Positions 55,160 through 64,000 of a stretch of DNA of 64,000 nucleotides are shown in pieces. The stretch's first letter is position 1. Each line of letters opens with the position of its first letter. Under the pieces are notes generated by a model. It was not told where the DNA came from. It did not search any database and was given only the letters and a program-made list of their open reading frames with translations. Origin of the DNA: Streptomyces sp. NBC_00569 (lineage in GTDB: Bacteria; Actinomycetota; Actinomycetes; Streptomycetales; Streptomycetaceae). The translations under genes and the position numbers were made by a program. Location: assembly GCF_036345255.1 (NCBI RefSeq), contig NZ_CP107783.1, positions 7,743,001 to 7,807,000 on the forward strand. Reading direction: 5' to 3'.

Positions 55160-55307
55160 GGCCGAAGCCTGCCAGACACGATTACCGCGGGGTAGGGGGA
55201 GGATCCGGGCAGATCGTCCTGACCTGCGGTCCGGGTTCCCTGCGAAGCCGCGTCAGCCCGTAGAGTGACGCGCACGCAGGACGAGAACGGGACGGGAACG
55301 GGGAGGC

Positions 55308-56663
55308 ATGAGCACGCAAGCGCGCCGCGCGCCGATCCCGCCGCGCCCCTCCCAGCCGCCCACGCCGCGCGACGAGTCGGCCGACGCCTCCGCCGGCCCG
55401 GACGCGTCGATACCCCCGCGCCCCGCGCACACCCCGGCGCCGGACCACACGCCTCCGCCGCCCCCGGCCTCGGCCCGCTTCCCGGACACCCCGCCCGTGC
55501 CGGGCGCGCCCGCGGCACCCGCGTCCGACCGGCCGGCGCCCGCCACGCGCCCCGGGGCCGGCCCCCTGCCGCCCGAGCGCCCGACGGAGACCACGACCCG
55601 GCTGCGCCCGATCAGGGACACCGCCGCGCAGAGCGCCGACGGCCCGCCCCCGCCCCGCCCCGCCACACCCCCCGCGGCAGCCGCCCCGCGCCGCCCCGCC
55701 ACCCCGCCGCGCGGCCCCGGCGAACCGCACGCCACCGTCCCCTGCCCCGCCGCGCCCCCGCGCGTCCCGGGCGAGCCCCCCGTCGGGAGGCGCCCGGTCG
55801 GAGCCGTCGACCTCACCCCGCAACCCGGCGCCGGCCGCCCCTTCGTGTTCTTCGCCCGCCCCGCCTCGTACGACGACAGCACCACCCGCCTGCGCCCCAT
55901 CGGCTCCCGGATACGGCCCCGCGTCGCGGCCGCCGCGGCGTGTGCCGTGCTCGGACTCGGCCTCATCGGCGGTGCGGCGACCGGGAGTTGGCTGGCCGGG
56001 GACGGTGACGGCAGCATCGGCTCGCCGAGCTCGTACGCCGCCGCCGGAACCCTCTGGCACAGCGTCCCCGTCGACCGGCTGTTCCCGCCCGTCATCAAGG
56101 GCGACGGAGCGGGCCCCGGCGGCGCCGACCGCACCTGGACACGCATCGCCGTCGCCCCGGACAGCACCTGCGAGAACGCCTTCGACCCGCTGCTGCAGAG
56201 GGCGCTCGGGCCGGCCGGGTGCGTGCGCCTCCTGCGCGCCACCTACACCGACGCCACCCGCAGCCATGTCACCACCGTCGGCCTGCTGTTCACCAAGGCG
56301 GACACCGAGGCCATGAAGGCGTTGCGCACCCGGTTCACCGAGGACGGTCTCGACCGCAGGAACGACCTCATGCCCCACCCGTACGCGGCCAAGGGCACCC
56401 TCGCCGCAGGGTTCGGCGACGCCCAGCGCGCCTCCTGGACCATCTCCGTCCTCACCGACGCCCCTGTCGTCGCCTACGCCGTCTCCGGCTTCGCCGACGC
56501 CCGTACCGTCACGGACCCGCAGCCCGCCGCCGAGGCCATGAAATCCGGCAGCGCCACGACCCCCGCACAGGCCGGTCTCGGCTACGAGGCACAGGGCATC
56601 GCCGACCGCGTGGAACGCAGCCTGCGCGCCGCCGTCGCCAAGGCCACCGAGGAGCCGTCATGA
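55308..56663 (+). CDS. Proline-rich single-span membrane protein
   Basis: A 451-residue protein. Residues 1-195 are a very Pro/Ala-rich cytoplasmic region containing the motif TTRLRPI twice (near 97 and 193). One membrane span lies at ~206-228, and a ~220-residue extracellular domain with two Cys follows (CENAFDPLLQRALGPAGC). I recognise no family. It is translationally coupled (ATGA) to the mycosin-like protease gene, so it may be a partner or substrate. ATG 55308 follows GGGGAGGC. Confidence 0.8.
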   Translation: MSTQARRAPIPPRPSQPPTPRDESADASAGPDASIPPRPAHTPAPDHTPPPPPASARFPDTPPVPGAPAAPASDRPAPATRPGAGPLPPERPTETTTRLRPIRDTAAQSADGPPPPRPATPPAAAAPRRPATPPRGPGEPHATVPCPAAPPRVPGEPPVGRRPVGAVDLTPQPGAGRPFVFFARPASYDDSTTRLRPIGSRIRPRVAAAAACAVLGLGLIGGAATGSWLAGDGDGSIGSPSSYAAAGTLWHSVPVDRLFPPVIKGDGAGPGGADRTWTRIAVAPDSTCENAFDPLLQRALGPAGCVRLLRATYTDATRSHVTTVGLLFTKADTEAMKALRTRFTEDGLDRRNDLMPHPYAAKGTLAAGFGDAQRASWTISVLTDAPVVAYAVSGFADARTVTDPQPAAEAMKSGSATTPAQAGLGYEAQGIADRVERSLRAAVAKATEEPS

Positions 56664-57829
56664 CCCGCACGGCCGCCGCCTGGCGCAACGCCGCCACCGC
56701 GCTCACGGCCGCCGCGGCCCTCGCGCTGCTCCCGTCGACCACCGCCCACGCCGACTCCATCCGCGCCCAGCAGTGGGGCCTGGACGCCATGCACACCGAG
56801 GAGGCCTGGCGCACGACCAAGGGCAAGGGCATCACGGTCGCCGTCCTCGACACCGGTGTGGACGACACCCACCCCGACCTCAAGGGCAACGTCCTGCCCG
56901 CCAAGGACTTCGTCGGCTTCGGAGCCAAGCGGGGCGACCGCTCCTGGGCCCGGCACGGCACCGCCATGGCCGGGATCATCGCCGGTCACGGCCACGGCCC
57001 CGGCGGCGACGACGGCGTACTCGGCATCGCCCCCCAGGCGAAGATCCTGCCCGTCCGCGTGATCCTGGAGGACGGCGACCCGGCCCGCAGACAAGCCCGC
57101 TCCAGCCGGGGCAGCGCACTCGCCGACGGCATCCGCTGGGCCGCCGACCACGGCGCCGACGTCATCAACCTCTCCCTCGGCGACGACTCCGCCACCGCCC
57201 ACCCGGAAGCCACCGAGGACGCCGCCGTCCAGTACGCCCTGAAGAAGGGCTCCGTCGTCGTCGCCTCCGCGGGCAACGGCGGCAAGAAGGGCGACCACGT
57301 CTCCTACCCGGCCGCGTACCCCGGAGTGATCACGGCCACCGCAGTCGACCGCTACCTCCACCGCGCCCCCTTCTCCACCCGCCGCTGGTACGCCACCGTC
57401 AGCGCCCCCGGCAACGCCATCGCGATCGCCGACCCCGACCGCACGTACTACTCGGGCTGGGGCACCAGCGCCGCCTCCGCGTTCGTCTCCGGCGCCGTCG
57501 CGCTGGTCCGCGCCGCCCACCCCGGGCTCACGCCCGCGCAGATCAAGCAGCTCCTCGAGGACACCGCCCGCGACGCCCCCTCGGGCGGCCGCGACGACTC
57601 CCTCGGCTTCGGCTTCGTCGACCCGGCGGCCGCGATCCGCAAGGGCGACTCCCTCAAGCCCGAGGGCCTGCGCTCGGCCACGTACTCGGAGAAGTTCTTC
57701 GGCACGGGACCCGACGCCCCCGACGCCGACGGCTCGACCGGCTGGGTGGGCGCCGTCGCGGGAGGCCTCGGCGTCGTACTCCTCGCGGCCGCCGTCTATC
57801 TGTGGCGCGGGCGTCGCACGGTCCGCTGA
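56660..57829 (+). CDS. Mycosin-like membrane-anchored subtilase (type VII secretion-associated protease family)
   Basis: A 389-residue serine protease with a signal peptide (~1-31), the S8 triad Asp in AVLDTGVDDTHPD, His in RHGTAMAGIIAG and Ser in GTSAASAFVSGAVAL, and a C-terminal membrane anchor (~360-380) followed by WRGRRTVR. This is the mycosin plan of ESX/type VII systems, but no eccC, eccD, eccB or WXG100 gene is in the window. It starts inside the previous stop codon. Confidence 0.88.
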   Translation: MTRTAAAWRNAATALTAAAALALLPSTTAHADSIRAQQWGLDAMHTEEAWRTTKGKGITVAVLDTGVDDTHPDLKGNVLPAKDFVGFGAKRGDRSWARHGTAMAGIIAGHGHGPGGDDGVLGIAPQAKILPVRVILEDGDPARRQARSSRGSALADGIRWAADHGADVINLSLGDDSATAHPEATEDAAVQYALKKGSVVVASAGNGGKKGDHVSYPAAYPGVITATAVDRYLHRAPFSTRRWYATVSAPGNAIAIADPDRTYYSGWGTSAASAFVSGAVALVRAAHPGLTPAQIKQLLEDTARDAPSGGRDDSLGFGFVDPAAAIRKGDSLKPEGLRSATYSEKFFGTGPDAPDADGSTGWVGAVAGGLGVVLLAAAVYLWRGRRTVR

Positions 57830-57840
57830 CCTGCCGAGCC

Positions 57841-58764
57841 TCAGCCGGTGAGCACGGAGACAGCCGCCTTTGCGACCCCCTCCACCAGCGCCACCCCCGC
57901 CTCCTTGGTCGCATTGCCGTCGGAGAGCACCGAGACCAGATACCGCTGCCCGCCCACGGACACCCGCCCGACGCTGTTGATGTCCCACAGCCCGGTCGCG
58001 CTGCGGGGCAGCCACCCGTTCTTCAGCGCACACACGGACGCGGAGTCGGCCGCCGCGGACACACCCCACCGCTGATCCGCCGCGATCCGCCCCATCAGCC
58101 CGGCGACGTACGCGCGCGACGCCGCGCTCAGCCCCGAGCCCGCGCTCTTCGCGCTCTCCGTGCCTTCCGTACCGAACACGGCCCGCAGCAGCGTCAGTTG
58201 ATCTTCCGCCGTCGTCCGCGTCAGACCCCATTCGCCGCCCGCGCCCGCCCTCGTCCCGGTCAGCCCCAGCGTCAGGTTCGCCGCGTCGAGCCCGTCCGCG
58301 CCGCCGATCGCCTGCCACAGGGCTGTCGCGGACGCGTTGTCACTGTTCTCGATCATCGCCGTCGCGTACGCGCGCTCCTGCGCGGTCAGCGCCCGCCCCT
58401 CGTCCTGCGCCCGCAGCAGCAGCGCCGCGAGGATGTCGACCTTGACAATGCTCGCGGTGTCGAACGCGGACGTGCCGTCGTACACGGCGCCGTCCGTCGC
58501 CCCGTCCAGTGCGGACACCGCCACGGAGACCCGCGCGTCACCGTCCGGAAGCAGAGGCTTCAGCGCCTTGGCGAGCGCGTCGTCACGGTCCACCGGGACC
58601 TCCTCGTCGGGTGCGGAGGCGGAGGCCGCCCCGGACGAGGGCGCCGACGCGGTGGCGGCGACCGCAACCGCCTCCCCCGCCCCGCCCGGCGAGCAGCCTA
58701 TGAGGGTCCCCACGAGCGTTCCCGTGAGAAGGGCGGCCCACGCCGCGAGTCCGTTCCGGTGCAT
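57841..58764 (-). CDS. Lipoprotein serine hydrolase of the class A beta-lactamase fold
   Basis: A 307-residue exported lipoprotein. The lipobox LIGC places the modified Cys at residue 24, followed by a Ser/Ala linker. The penicillin-binding signature is present: SxxK in TASIVKVDI, SDN in ENSDNAS, and K-N-G in ALKNGWL where enzymes normally have KTG/KSG. The Glu of the beta-lactamase omega loop is not obvious, so it may be a carboxypeptidase or an inactive relative. ATG 58764. It is convergent with the mycosin gene, 11 bases apart. Confidence 0.85.
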   Translation of the reverse strand: MHRNGLAAWAALLTGTLVGTLIGCSPGGAGEAVAVAATASAPSSGAASASAPDEEVPVDRDDALAKALKPLLPDGDARVSVAVSALDGATDGAVYDGTSAFDTASIVKVDILAALLLRAQDEGRALTAQERAYATAMIENSDNASATALWQAIGGADGLDAANLTLGLTGTRAGAGGEWGLTRTTAEDQLTLLRAVFGTEGTESAKSAGSGLSAASRAYVAGLMGRIAADQRWGVSAAADSASVCALKNGWLPRSATGLWDINSVGRVSVGGQRYLVSVLSDGNATKEAGVALVEGVAKAAVSVLTG

Positions 58765-58859
58765 GCCCGGATGCTCGGCGCCCGTCCTGTGCGCACCGTG
58801 AGACCAGGCTCTGGGTCCGCTGAGAAGATCGCGCCGCCGGGTCGGTAGGGTCGGTGAAC

Positions 58860-59591
58860 GTGGCGAACAAGAACATTCCCGACCCCGGCTTCTCCGACGA
58901 CGACGGCTCCGCGGACCCGCGGCTGAGCGCGGCCCTCGCCGCGTGGGCCGAGGACCGCACCGCGCACGGCCCGGTCCTCGCGGCCCTCAAGGAAGCCCGG
59001 CTCCTCGTCCCCGTCGTCGCCGTACTCGGCGAGGTGGAGGAGGACGAGAACGGGCTGCGCCGCGAGAAGACCAGCGACATGGCCGTGCCCACCCTCAAGG
59101 CCGGCGACCGCAAGGCCCTGCCCGCGTTCACCTCCACCGCGGCCCTCGCGCTGTGGGACCCGGAGGCCCGCCCCGTCGCCGTACCCCTGCACCAGGCGCT
59201 CCAGGCCGCCGCGCACGAACAGGCCGACACCGTCGTCATCGACCTCGCGGGCCCGGTCGCGTACGAGCTCAGCGGCGCCGCCCTGCGCGCCGCGAACGAG
59301 GGCCGCACCACCGCCGACCCCCTCGCCGACCCGGCCGTCACGGAGGCGATCCGTGCCGCCGTCGCCGCCGAGCCCGGCGTCCGGCGCGCCCATCTGGGCC
59401 CGGGCAGCGCCGACGGGATCCTCGCGCTCGTCCTCGACCCGTCGGCCGACCCCGCCGAGACCGCCCGCGCCGTCGCCGGGCGCATCGCCGCCGACGAAAC
59501 ACTGAGGGCCCGCCTGGTGCGGGGTCTCGACCTGGCACTTCTGCCGGCCGGGACCACGCCACCCGGCGAGCCCTTCTACGTACGCGTGTGA
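58860..59591 (+). CDS. sseB: SseB-family protein
   Basis: A 243-residue protein with an N-terminal SseB domain (ARLLVPVVAVLGE... and PAFTSTAALALWDPEARPVAVPLHQALQAA) and a C-terminal SseB-like segment ending FYVRV. The E. coli name refers to enhanced serine sensitivity; the molecular role is unknown. GTG 58860 was chosen over GTG 58854 because the TAGGGT -10 element (58846-58851) ends 8 bases before it, indicating a leaderless message. sseB stands near infC in related genomes too. Confidence 0.88.
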   Translation: MANKNIPDPGFSDDDGSADPRLSAALAAWAEDRTAHGPVLAALKEARLLVPVVAVLGEVEEDENGLRREKTSDMAVPTLKAGDRKALPAFTSTAALALWDPEARPVAVPLHQALQAAAHEQADTVVIDLAGPVAYELSGAALRAANEGRTTADPLADPAVTEAIRAAVAAEPGVRRAHLGPGSADGILALVLDPSADPAETARAVAGRIAADETLRARLVRGLDLALLPAGTTPPGEPFYVRV

Positions 59592-59604
59592 AAGATCGGG
59601 ACGA

Positions 59605-59976
59605 TCAGCCGTAGACCGGGCCCGTGTACTTCTCGCCGGGGCCCTGGCCCGGCTCGTCCGGCACGAAGGACGCCTCGCGGAACGCCAGCTGCAGGGACTT
59701 CAGACCGTCGCGCAGCGGCGCCGCGTGGAACGAGCTGATCTCGGTCGTGCTCGCGTCGAGCAGACCGGCGAGGGCGTGCACGAGCTTGCGGGCCTCGTCG
59801 AGGTCCTTGTGGGCGTCGCCCTCCTCGGTGAGGCCGAGCTTCACCGCGGCGGCGCTCATCAGGTTGACCGCGACCGTCACGATCACCTCGACGGCGGGGA
59901 CCTCGGCGATGTCCCGGGTCAGGGCGTCGTAATCAGTGTCTTCGGCGTTTTCGGCGGCGGGGGTGGCGTCATTCAT
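59605..59976 (-). CDS. DUF1844 protein
   Basis: A 123-residue acidic, mainly helical protein. The DUF1844 core is EVIVTVAVNLMSAAAVKLGL, a Glu/Asp helix and LDEARKLVHALAGLLDASTTEISSFHAAPLRDGLKSLQLAF, ending in a polar tail. Function is unknown; the gene commonly neighbours infC in actinobacteria. ATG 59976 with GTGGGG upstream. It is divergent from the infC operon. Confidence 0.87.
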   Translation of the reverse strand: MNDATPAAENAEDTDYDALTRDIAEVPAVEVIVTVAVNLMSAAAVKLGLTEEGDAHKDLDEARKLVHALAGLLDASTTEISSFHAAPLRDGLKSLQLAFREASFVPDEPGQGPGEKYTGPVYG

Positions 59977-60007
59977 GTGCCCCACGATATGCCGCCCGCG
60001 CACCCGG

Positions 60008-60037
60008 TTGGGCCCACCCCCCGAGAGCTGCTAACCT
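60008..60037 (+). promoter_or_regulatory. Candidate promoter of infC-rpmI-rplT
   Basis: TTGGGC (60008-60013), 18 bases, TAACCT (60032-60037). If used, it gives a leader of about 305 bases before infC. Confidence 0.4.
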
Positions 60038-60155
60038 TGTGTAACGACCGGCCGGACACGCATGCCACTGGCTTGAGTGACCGGCCCACAAGTGGAGGCT
60101 CCGATCTCCCACCTTGCTGCCCCTCGAGGGCGGCGGGTCACCGGTCAGATGGCCC

Positions 60156-60266
60156 CCATCGTTCCGTACGGACGATGGAGCCGTCCGATGTGCGCCCCGC
60201 GGTCATACGCGTCGGTGCTCCGGTAGTCCTTGGAGCCCCGCCTGTGTACCGTCCGGGGCATTTTTT
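60156..60266 (+). ncRNA. Structured infC leader with terminator-like hairpin (putative attenuator)
   Basis: The leader holds a stable hairpin (CCATCGT...ACGATGG, 60156-60178), then a GCTCC/GGAGC hairpin (60217-60236) whose 3' arm overlaps the 5' arm of a terminator-like GCCCCG/CGGGGC hairpin (60235-60259) followed by ATTTTTT. A T6 run is rare in this GC-rich sequence. The two mutually exclusive stems look like an antiterminator/terminator switch. In Firmicutes this operon is controlled by an L20 leader; whether L20 acts here is not known from the sequence. Confidence 0.55.
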
Positions 60267-60349
60267 GTGTTTCGGCGCGGTTGGTACTACGAAACAGACG
60301 TTACGCGGCGGTCCGCCAGACCGTCGTGTGGTGCTACCGAGGAGGATCC

Positions 60350-61051
60350 ATCAGCGCCGAGCCCCGCATCAACGACCGGATTCGCGTTCCCGAAGTGCGA
60401 CTTGTCGGTCCCAGCGGCGAGCAGGTCGGGATTGTTCCGCTTGCCAAGGCCCTTGAGCTCGCTCAGGAGTACGACCTCGACCTCGTCGAGGTGGCGGCGA
60501 CAGCCCGTCCGCCTGTCTGCAAGCTCATGGACTACGGGAAGTTCAAGTACGAGTCGGCCATGAAGGCCCGTGAGGCGCGCAAGAACCAGGCGCACACGGT
60601 CATCAAGGAGATGAAGCTCCGGCCGAAGATCGACCCGCACGACTATGACACCAAGAAGGGTCATGTCGTCCGGTTCCTCAAGCAGGGCGACAAGGTCAAG
60701 ATCACGATCATGTTCCGTGGTCGCGAGCAGTCCAGGCCGGAACTCGGCTACCGACTGCTGCAGCGTCTCGCTTCGGACGTCGAGGACCTCGGGTTCATCG
60801 AGTCGAACCCGAAGCAGGACGGCCGCAACATGATCATGGTTCTGGGTCCTCACAAGAAGAAGACCGAGGCCATGGCCGAGGCTCGTGAGGCCCAGGAGGC
60901 CCGCAAGGCCGAGCAGAAGGCCCTGCCGACGCACGGTCGTACGCAGCGGGCCAGCGACGACGCCGGCGAGTCGGAGCCTGAGGCCCCGGCCGAGGCGACC
61001 GACGAAGCCCCTGCCGACGAGGCCACGGCCGAGGCTTCCGCCGAGGCCTGA
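60350..61051 (+). CDS. infC: Translation initiation factor IF-3, probable ATC start
   Basis: A 233-residue IF-3. The N-domain starts [19 protein letters not shown], the linker is Lys/Arg-rich around [14 protein letters not shown], and the C-domain contains [25 protein letters not shown]. An unusual acidic tail of ~50 residues follows. The conserved start coincides with ATC at 60350, placed just after CGAGGAGGATCC. A rare start codon is the way E. coli infC (AUU) is autoregulated by IF-3. The alternative GTG at 60326 would add eight residues and leave the Shine-Dalgarno sequence inside the gene. Confidence 0.9.
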   Translation: MSAEPRINDRIRVPEVRLVGPSGEQVGIVPLAKALELAQEYDLDLVEVAATARPPVCKLMDYGKFKYESAMKAREARKNQAHTVIKEMKLRPKIDPHDYDTKKGHVVRFLKQGDKVKITIMFRGREQSRPELGYRLLQRLASDVEDLGFIESNPKQDGRNMIMVLGPHKKKTEAMAEAREAQEARKAEQKALPTHGRTQRASDDAGESEPEAPAEATDEAPADEATAEASAEA

Positions 61052-61135
61052 TCCGGTCACGTACAGCCCGTACGGACCGGATGCCAACCGATACATCTGG
61101 ACGTTCCGTATGCCGGTCCGCACCCCGGACCGGCA
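61051..61135 (+). other. Two consecutive hairpins between infC and rpmI
   Basis: ATCCGGTC/GACCGGAT with an inner CGTAC/GTACG (61051-61082) and GCCGGTCCG/CGGACCGGC (61112-61134) are both perfect stems. Their arms share CCGGTCC, so they can also pair with each other. They end ~33 bases before rpmI and are candidates for an L20-binding or mRNA-processing site. Confidence 0.55.
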
Positions 61136-61167
61136 GGGAACGCCACTGACGAGGAGAGAACGGCGCT

Positions 61168-61362
61168 ATGCCGAAGAACAAGACGCACAGCGGTGCCAGC
61201 AAGCGCTTCAAGATCACCGGCTCCGGCAAGGTGCTCCGTGAGCGCGCCGGCAAGCGCCACCTGCTCGAGCACAAGTCGTCCCGCGTGACGCGCCGCCTCA
61301 CCGGCACGGTCGAGCTGGCCCCGGGCGACGCCAAGAAGATCAAGAAGCTTCTCGGCAAGTGA
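61168..61362 (+). CDS. rpmI: 50S ribosomal protein L35
   Basis: A 64-residue, strongly basic ribosomal protein beginning [20 protein letters not shown], the L35 signature, with [14 protein letters not shown] in the middle. ATG 61168 follows GAGGAGAGAACGGCGCT. It is the second gene of infC-rpmI-rplT. Confidence 0.97.
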   Translation: MPKNKTHSGASKRFKITGSGKVLRERAGKRHLLEHKSSRVTRRLTGTVELAPGDAKKIKKLLGK

Positions 61363-61458
61363 GTTCGGGCGCGCATCAGCGCGCCGAGCTCGGACCGGGA
61401 CCAATTCGTTTTCGGGTCGTGTGAGTCCAACCACGGCCCCGCTACAAGGAGTCAACAA

Positions 61459-61842
61459 GTGGCACGCGTCAAGCGGGCAGTGAACGCCCACAAGAAGCGC
61501 AGGGCAGTCCTCGAGGCCGCCAAGGGTTACCGCGGTCAGCGGTCGCGCCTGTACCGCAAGGCCAAGGAGCAGGTCACCCACTCCCTGGTCTACAACTACA
61601 ACGACCGCAAGAAGCGCAAGGGCGACTTCCGTCAGCTGTGGATCCAGCGCATCAACGCCGCTGCCCGCCAGAACGGCATGACGTACAACCGCCTCATCCA
61701 GGGTCTGAAGGCCGCCAACATCGAGGTGGACCGCAAGATCCTCGCCGAGCTGGCCGTCAACGACGCGAACGCGTTCGCCGCGCTCGTCGAGGTCGCGCAG
61801 AAGGCCCTTCCGGCCGACGTGAACGCGCCCAAGGCTGCGTGA
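61459..61842 (+). CDS. rplT: 50S ribosomal protein L20
   Basis: A 127-residue basic protein that binds 23S rRNA early in 50S assembly. The long N-terminal helix region ([35 protein letters not shown]) and [31 protein letters not shown] are fully typical. It can repress its own operon in other bacteria. GTG 61459 has AAGGAG upstream. A strong terminator follows. Confidence 0.97.
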   Translation: MARVKRAVNAHKKRRAVLEAAKGYRGQRSRLYRKAKEQVTHSLVYNYNDRKKRKGDFRQLWIQRINAAARQNGMTYNRLIQGLKAANIEVDRKILAELAVNDANAFAALVEVAQKALPADVNAPKAA

Positions 61843-61866
61843 CGCTCCGCTTTCAGCCGGATGCTT

Positions 61867-61902
61867 CTCGGACCCGCAAGCCACTTGGCTTGCGGGTCCG
61901 AG
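61867..61902 (+). terminator. Terminator of the infC-rpmI-rplT operon
   Basis: A perfect 16-bp stem (61867-61882 with 61887-61902), loop ACTT, 24 bases after rplT. Confidence 0.85.
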
Positions 61903-61946
61903 TGCGTCCGTTGTCGGCTGCGGGGTGGTGGGGGTTGTTCGCGCAC

Positions 61947-61971
61947 TTCCCCGCGCCCCCTTCGGGGCGCG
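61947..61971. repeat. Dispersed TTCCCCGCGCCCC hairpin element
   Basis: TTCCCCGCGCCCC followed by CTTC and GGGGCGC forms a 7-bp hairpin. The same core occurs after helY (25741-25767). It is a common intergenic sequence in Streptomyces chromosomes, also usable as a terminator. Confidence 0.6.
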
Positions 61972-62014
61972 TCGCCCCGCCCCTGTTCAACTTCTGCCCC
62001 CCGAAGGTGAGTTC

Positions 62015-62857
<843 letters not shown>

Positions 62858-62912
62858 TAGTGTGGCGAGCTCGGAAGCCACAACATCCTTCCGAGAGGTG
62901 GGATACGGGGAT

Positions 62913-64000
62913 ATGAGCGTCGGCACGAGCAGAGCACCGGGGGCACGGGACACCCTGCGCAGGCCCGCGCCCCGATGCGGCCCCGACGACCTCACCACCT
63001 TCGCCGACAGCGGCCTCCACCCGGACGACCTGCCCGACGGACTCGTCGTCGCCGACGAGACCGGGCACGTCATCTGCTTCAACGCGGCGGCCGTCCGCAT
63101 CACCGCAGTGCCCGCCGCCGACGCCCTCGGTCACCCCCTGGAGCGCGCGCTCCCCTTAGAGGACCTCGAAGGCCGCCGCTGGTGGCAGCTGACCGACCCG
63201 TACGGGGGCCTCGCCACCCGCTTCGCCCAGCCCGAGCGCAATCTGCTGCTGCCCGGGGGCCGTGAGGTGCTCGTCTCCGCGCGCTACGTGCGCACCGCGC
63301 CCACCGGCCCCGTCCACCGCGTCGTCGTCTCCATCCGTGACACCGAGGCCCGCCGCCGCACCGAGCGCAGCCACGCCGAGCTGATCGCGACCGTCGCGCA
63401 CGAGCTGCGCTCGCCGCTCACGTCGGTGAAGGGCTTCACCGCGACCTTGCTCGCGAAGTGGGAGCGGTTCACCGACGACCAGAAGAAGCTGATGCTGGAG
63501 ACCGTCGACGCCGACGCGAACCGCGTCACGCGGCTCATCGCCGAGCTCCTCGACATCTCCCGCATCGACTCCGGCCGCCTCGAGGTGCGCCGCCAGCCCG
63601 TCGACATCGGCGCCGCCGTGGCCCGCCACATCCAGGCCCACGTCGCCTCGGGACAGCCGGCCGACCGCTTCCTCGTCCGGGTGGAACAGCCCCTGCCCGA
63701 CCTCTGGGCCGACCCGGACAAGATCGACCAGGTGCTCAGCAACCTCCTGGAAAATGCCGTGCGCCACGGCGAGGGAACGGTCACCATCGACGTCATGCCC
63801 TCGGCATCACCCCGCGAGCGGGAGTGCGCCGGCACGTCGGTCACCGTGAGCGACGAGGGGCCCGGCATCCCGGAGGAGTCCATGAACCGCGTCTTCACCC
63901 GCTTCTGGCGGGGCAGCAAGCGCGGTGGCACCGGACTCGGCCTGTACATCGTCAAGGGCATCGTCGAGGCCCACGGCGGGACCATCACGGTCGGCCGCGC
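62913..64000 (+). CDS. PAS-domain sensor histidine kinase (3' end outside the window)
   Basis: At least 362 residues of a soluble histidine kinase with no membrane span visible. A PAS domain (~35-140) starts LPDGLVVADETGHVICFNAAAVRIT. The H-box is ELIATVAHELRSPLTSVKG near 165 with the phospho-accepting His. The N box is NLLENAVRHGEG, G1 DEGPGIPEE and G2 GGTGLGLYIVKGIVEAHGG. ATG 62913 follows GATACGGGG. The gene is cut by the window end, and its response regulator is not seen. Confidence 0.92.
   Translation, partial: MSVGTSRAPGARDTLRRPAPRCGPDDLTTFADSGLHPDDLPDGLVVADETGHVICFNAAAVRITAVPAADALGHPLERALPLEDLEGRRWWQLTDPYGGLATRFAQPERNLLLPGGREVLVSARYVRTAPTGPVHRVVVSIRDTEARRRTERSHAELIATVAHELRSPLTSVKGFTATLLAKWERFTDDQKKLMLETVDADANRVTRLIAELLDISRIDSGRLEVRRQPVDIGAAVARHIQAHVASGQPADRFLVRVEQPLPDLWADPDKIDQVLSNLLENAVRHGEGTVTIDVMPSASPRERECAGTSVTVSDEGPGIPEESMNRVFTRFWRGSKRGGTGLGLYIVKGIVEAHGGTITVGR

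Noticed and set aside
53018..55195. A 725-codon frame covering DUF2510 and racemase genes
   Set aside because: It is a shadow of one gene and antisense to the next.

Overview
The window is a 64-kb piece of chromosome from a Streptomyces-type actinomycete. The evidence is very high GC with GC-rich third codon positions, frequent GTG starts, short or absent leaders in front of several genes, a complete Pup-proteasome locus next to WYL regulators and tatAC, and a conservon (multi-protein G-protein signalling operon). The order resembles the S. coelicolor core region from the proteasome genes to infC-rpmI-rplT. Most of the window is therefore conserved core chromosome. I see no insertion sequence, prophage, CRISPR array, rRNA or tRNA gene.

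Layout. 1-2.1 kb: end of a solute-binding protein gene, an orphan LuxR-type response regulator and a RecB/Cas4-like nuclease. 2.2-5.7 kb: a site-2 protease with CBS domains, the tRNA m1A58 methyltransferase trmI, and a secreted protein. 5.7-19.7 kb: Pup-proteasome system: ferredoxin, ATPase (arc/mpa), dop, pup, a decayed endonuclease-VII-like gene, prcB, prcA, then a lacI-type regulator and MFS transporter, pafA, two FKBP isomerases, pafB and pafC. 19.8-25.7 kb: two small proteins, tatA, tatC, a lipid kinase and a HelY-type helicase. 26.3-31 kb: conservon (rarABCD-type genes plus a P450). 31-37.4 kb: pseudouridine synthase, acetyltransferase, a PadR-regulated ABC exporter, an iron-box-controlled siderophore-interacting protein and a 5'-3' exonuclease. 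37.6-41.4 kb: glycine betaine transporter with a permease fused to two binding domains. 41.5-45 kb: XRE-cupin regulator, a BtuF-like protein and a TDT exporter with a LysR regulator. 45-51.6 kb: a putative gamma-glutamylation pathway for ethanolamine or a related amine (amidohydrolase, permease, FadR-type regulator, glnA4-like synthetase, aldehyde dehydrogenase, SDR), followed by a secreted HAD phosphatase. 53-58.8 kb: envelope proteins, a PLP racemase/aldolase-fold enzyme, a proline-rich membrane protein paired with a mycosin-like protease, and a lipoprotein of the beta-lactamase fold. 58.8-64 kb: sseB, a DUF1844 gene, infC-rpmI-rplT, a SpoU methyltransferase and the start of a PAS histidine kinase.

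How the genes fit together. pafB and pafC encode the WYL activator pair that drives DNA-damage promoters of the RecA-NDp type. Three DNA-repair-type genes in this same window (the RecB/Cas4-like nuclease, the HelY helicase and the 5'-3' exonuclease) each carry a sequence matching that promoter directly in front of a nearly leaderless start codon. The proteasome locus would therefore sit inside a small cluster of its own DNA-damage regulon. Other points worth checking are a Pup that already ends in Gly-Gly-Glu, a broken endonuclease-VII-like remnant whose 3' end overlaps prcB, a P450 lacking both the ExxR motif and the I-helix Thr, an infC gene that appears to start at ATC behind a terminator-like leader, and the clustered ethanolamine-type pathway.
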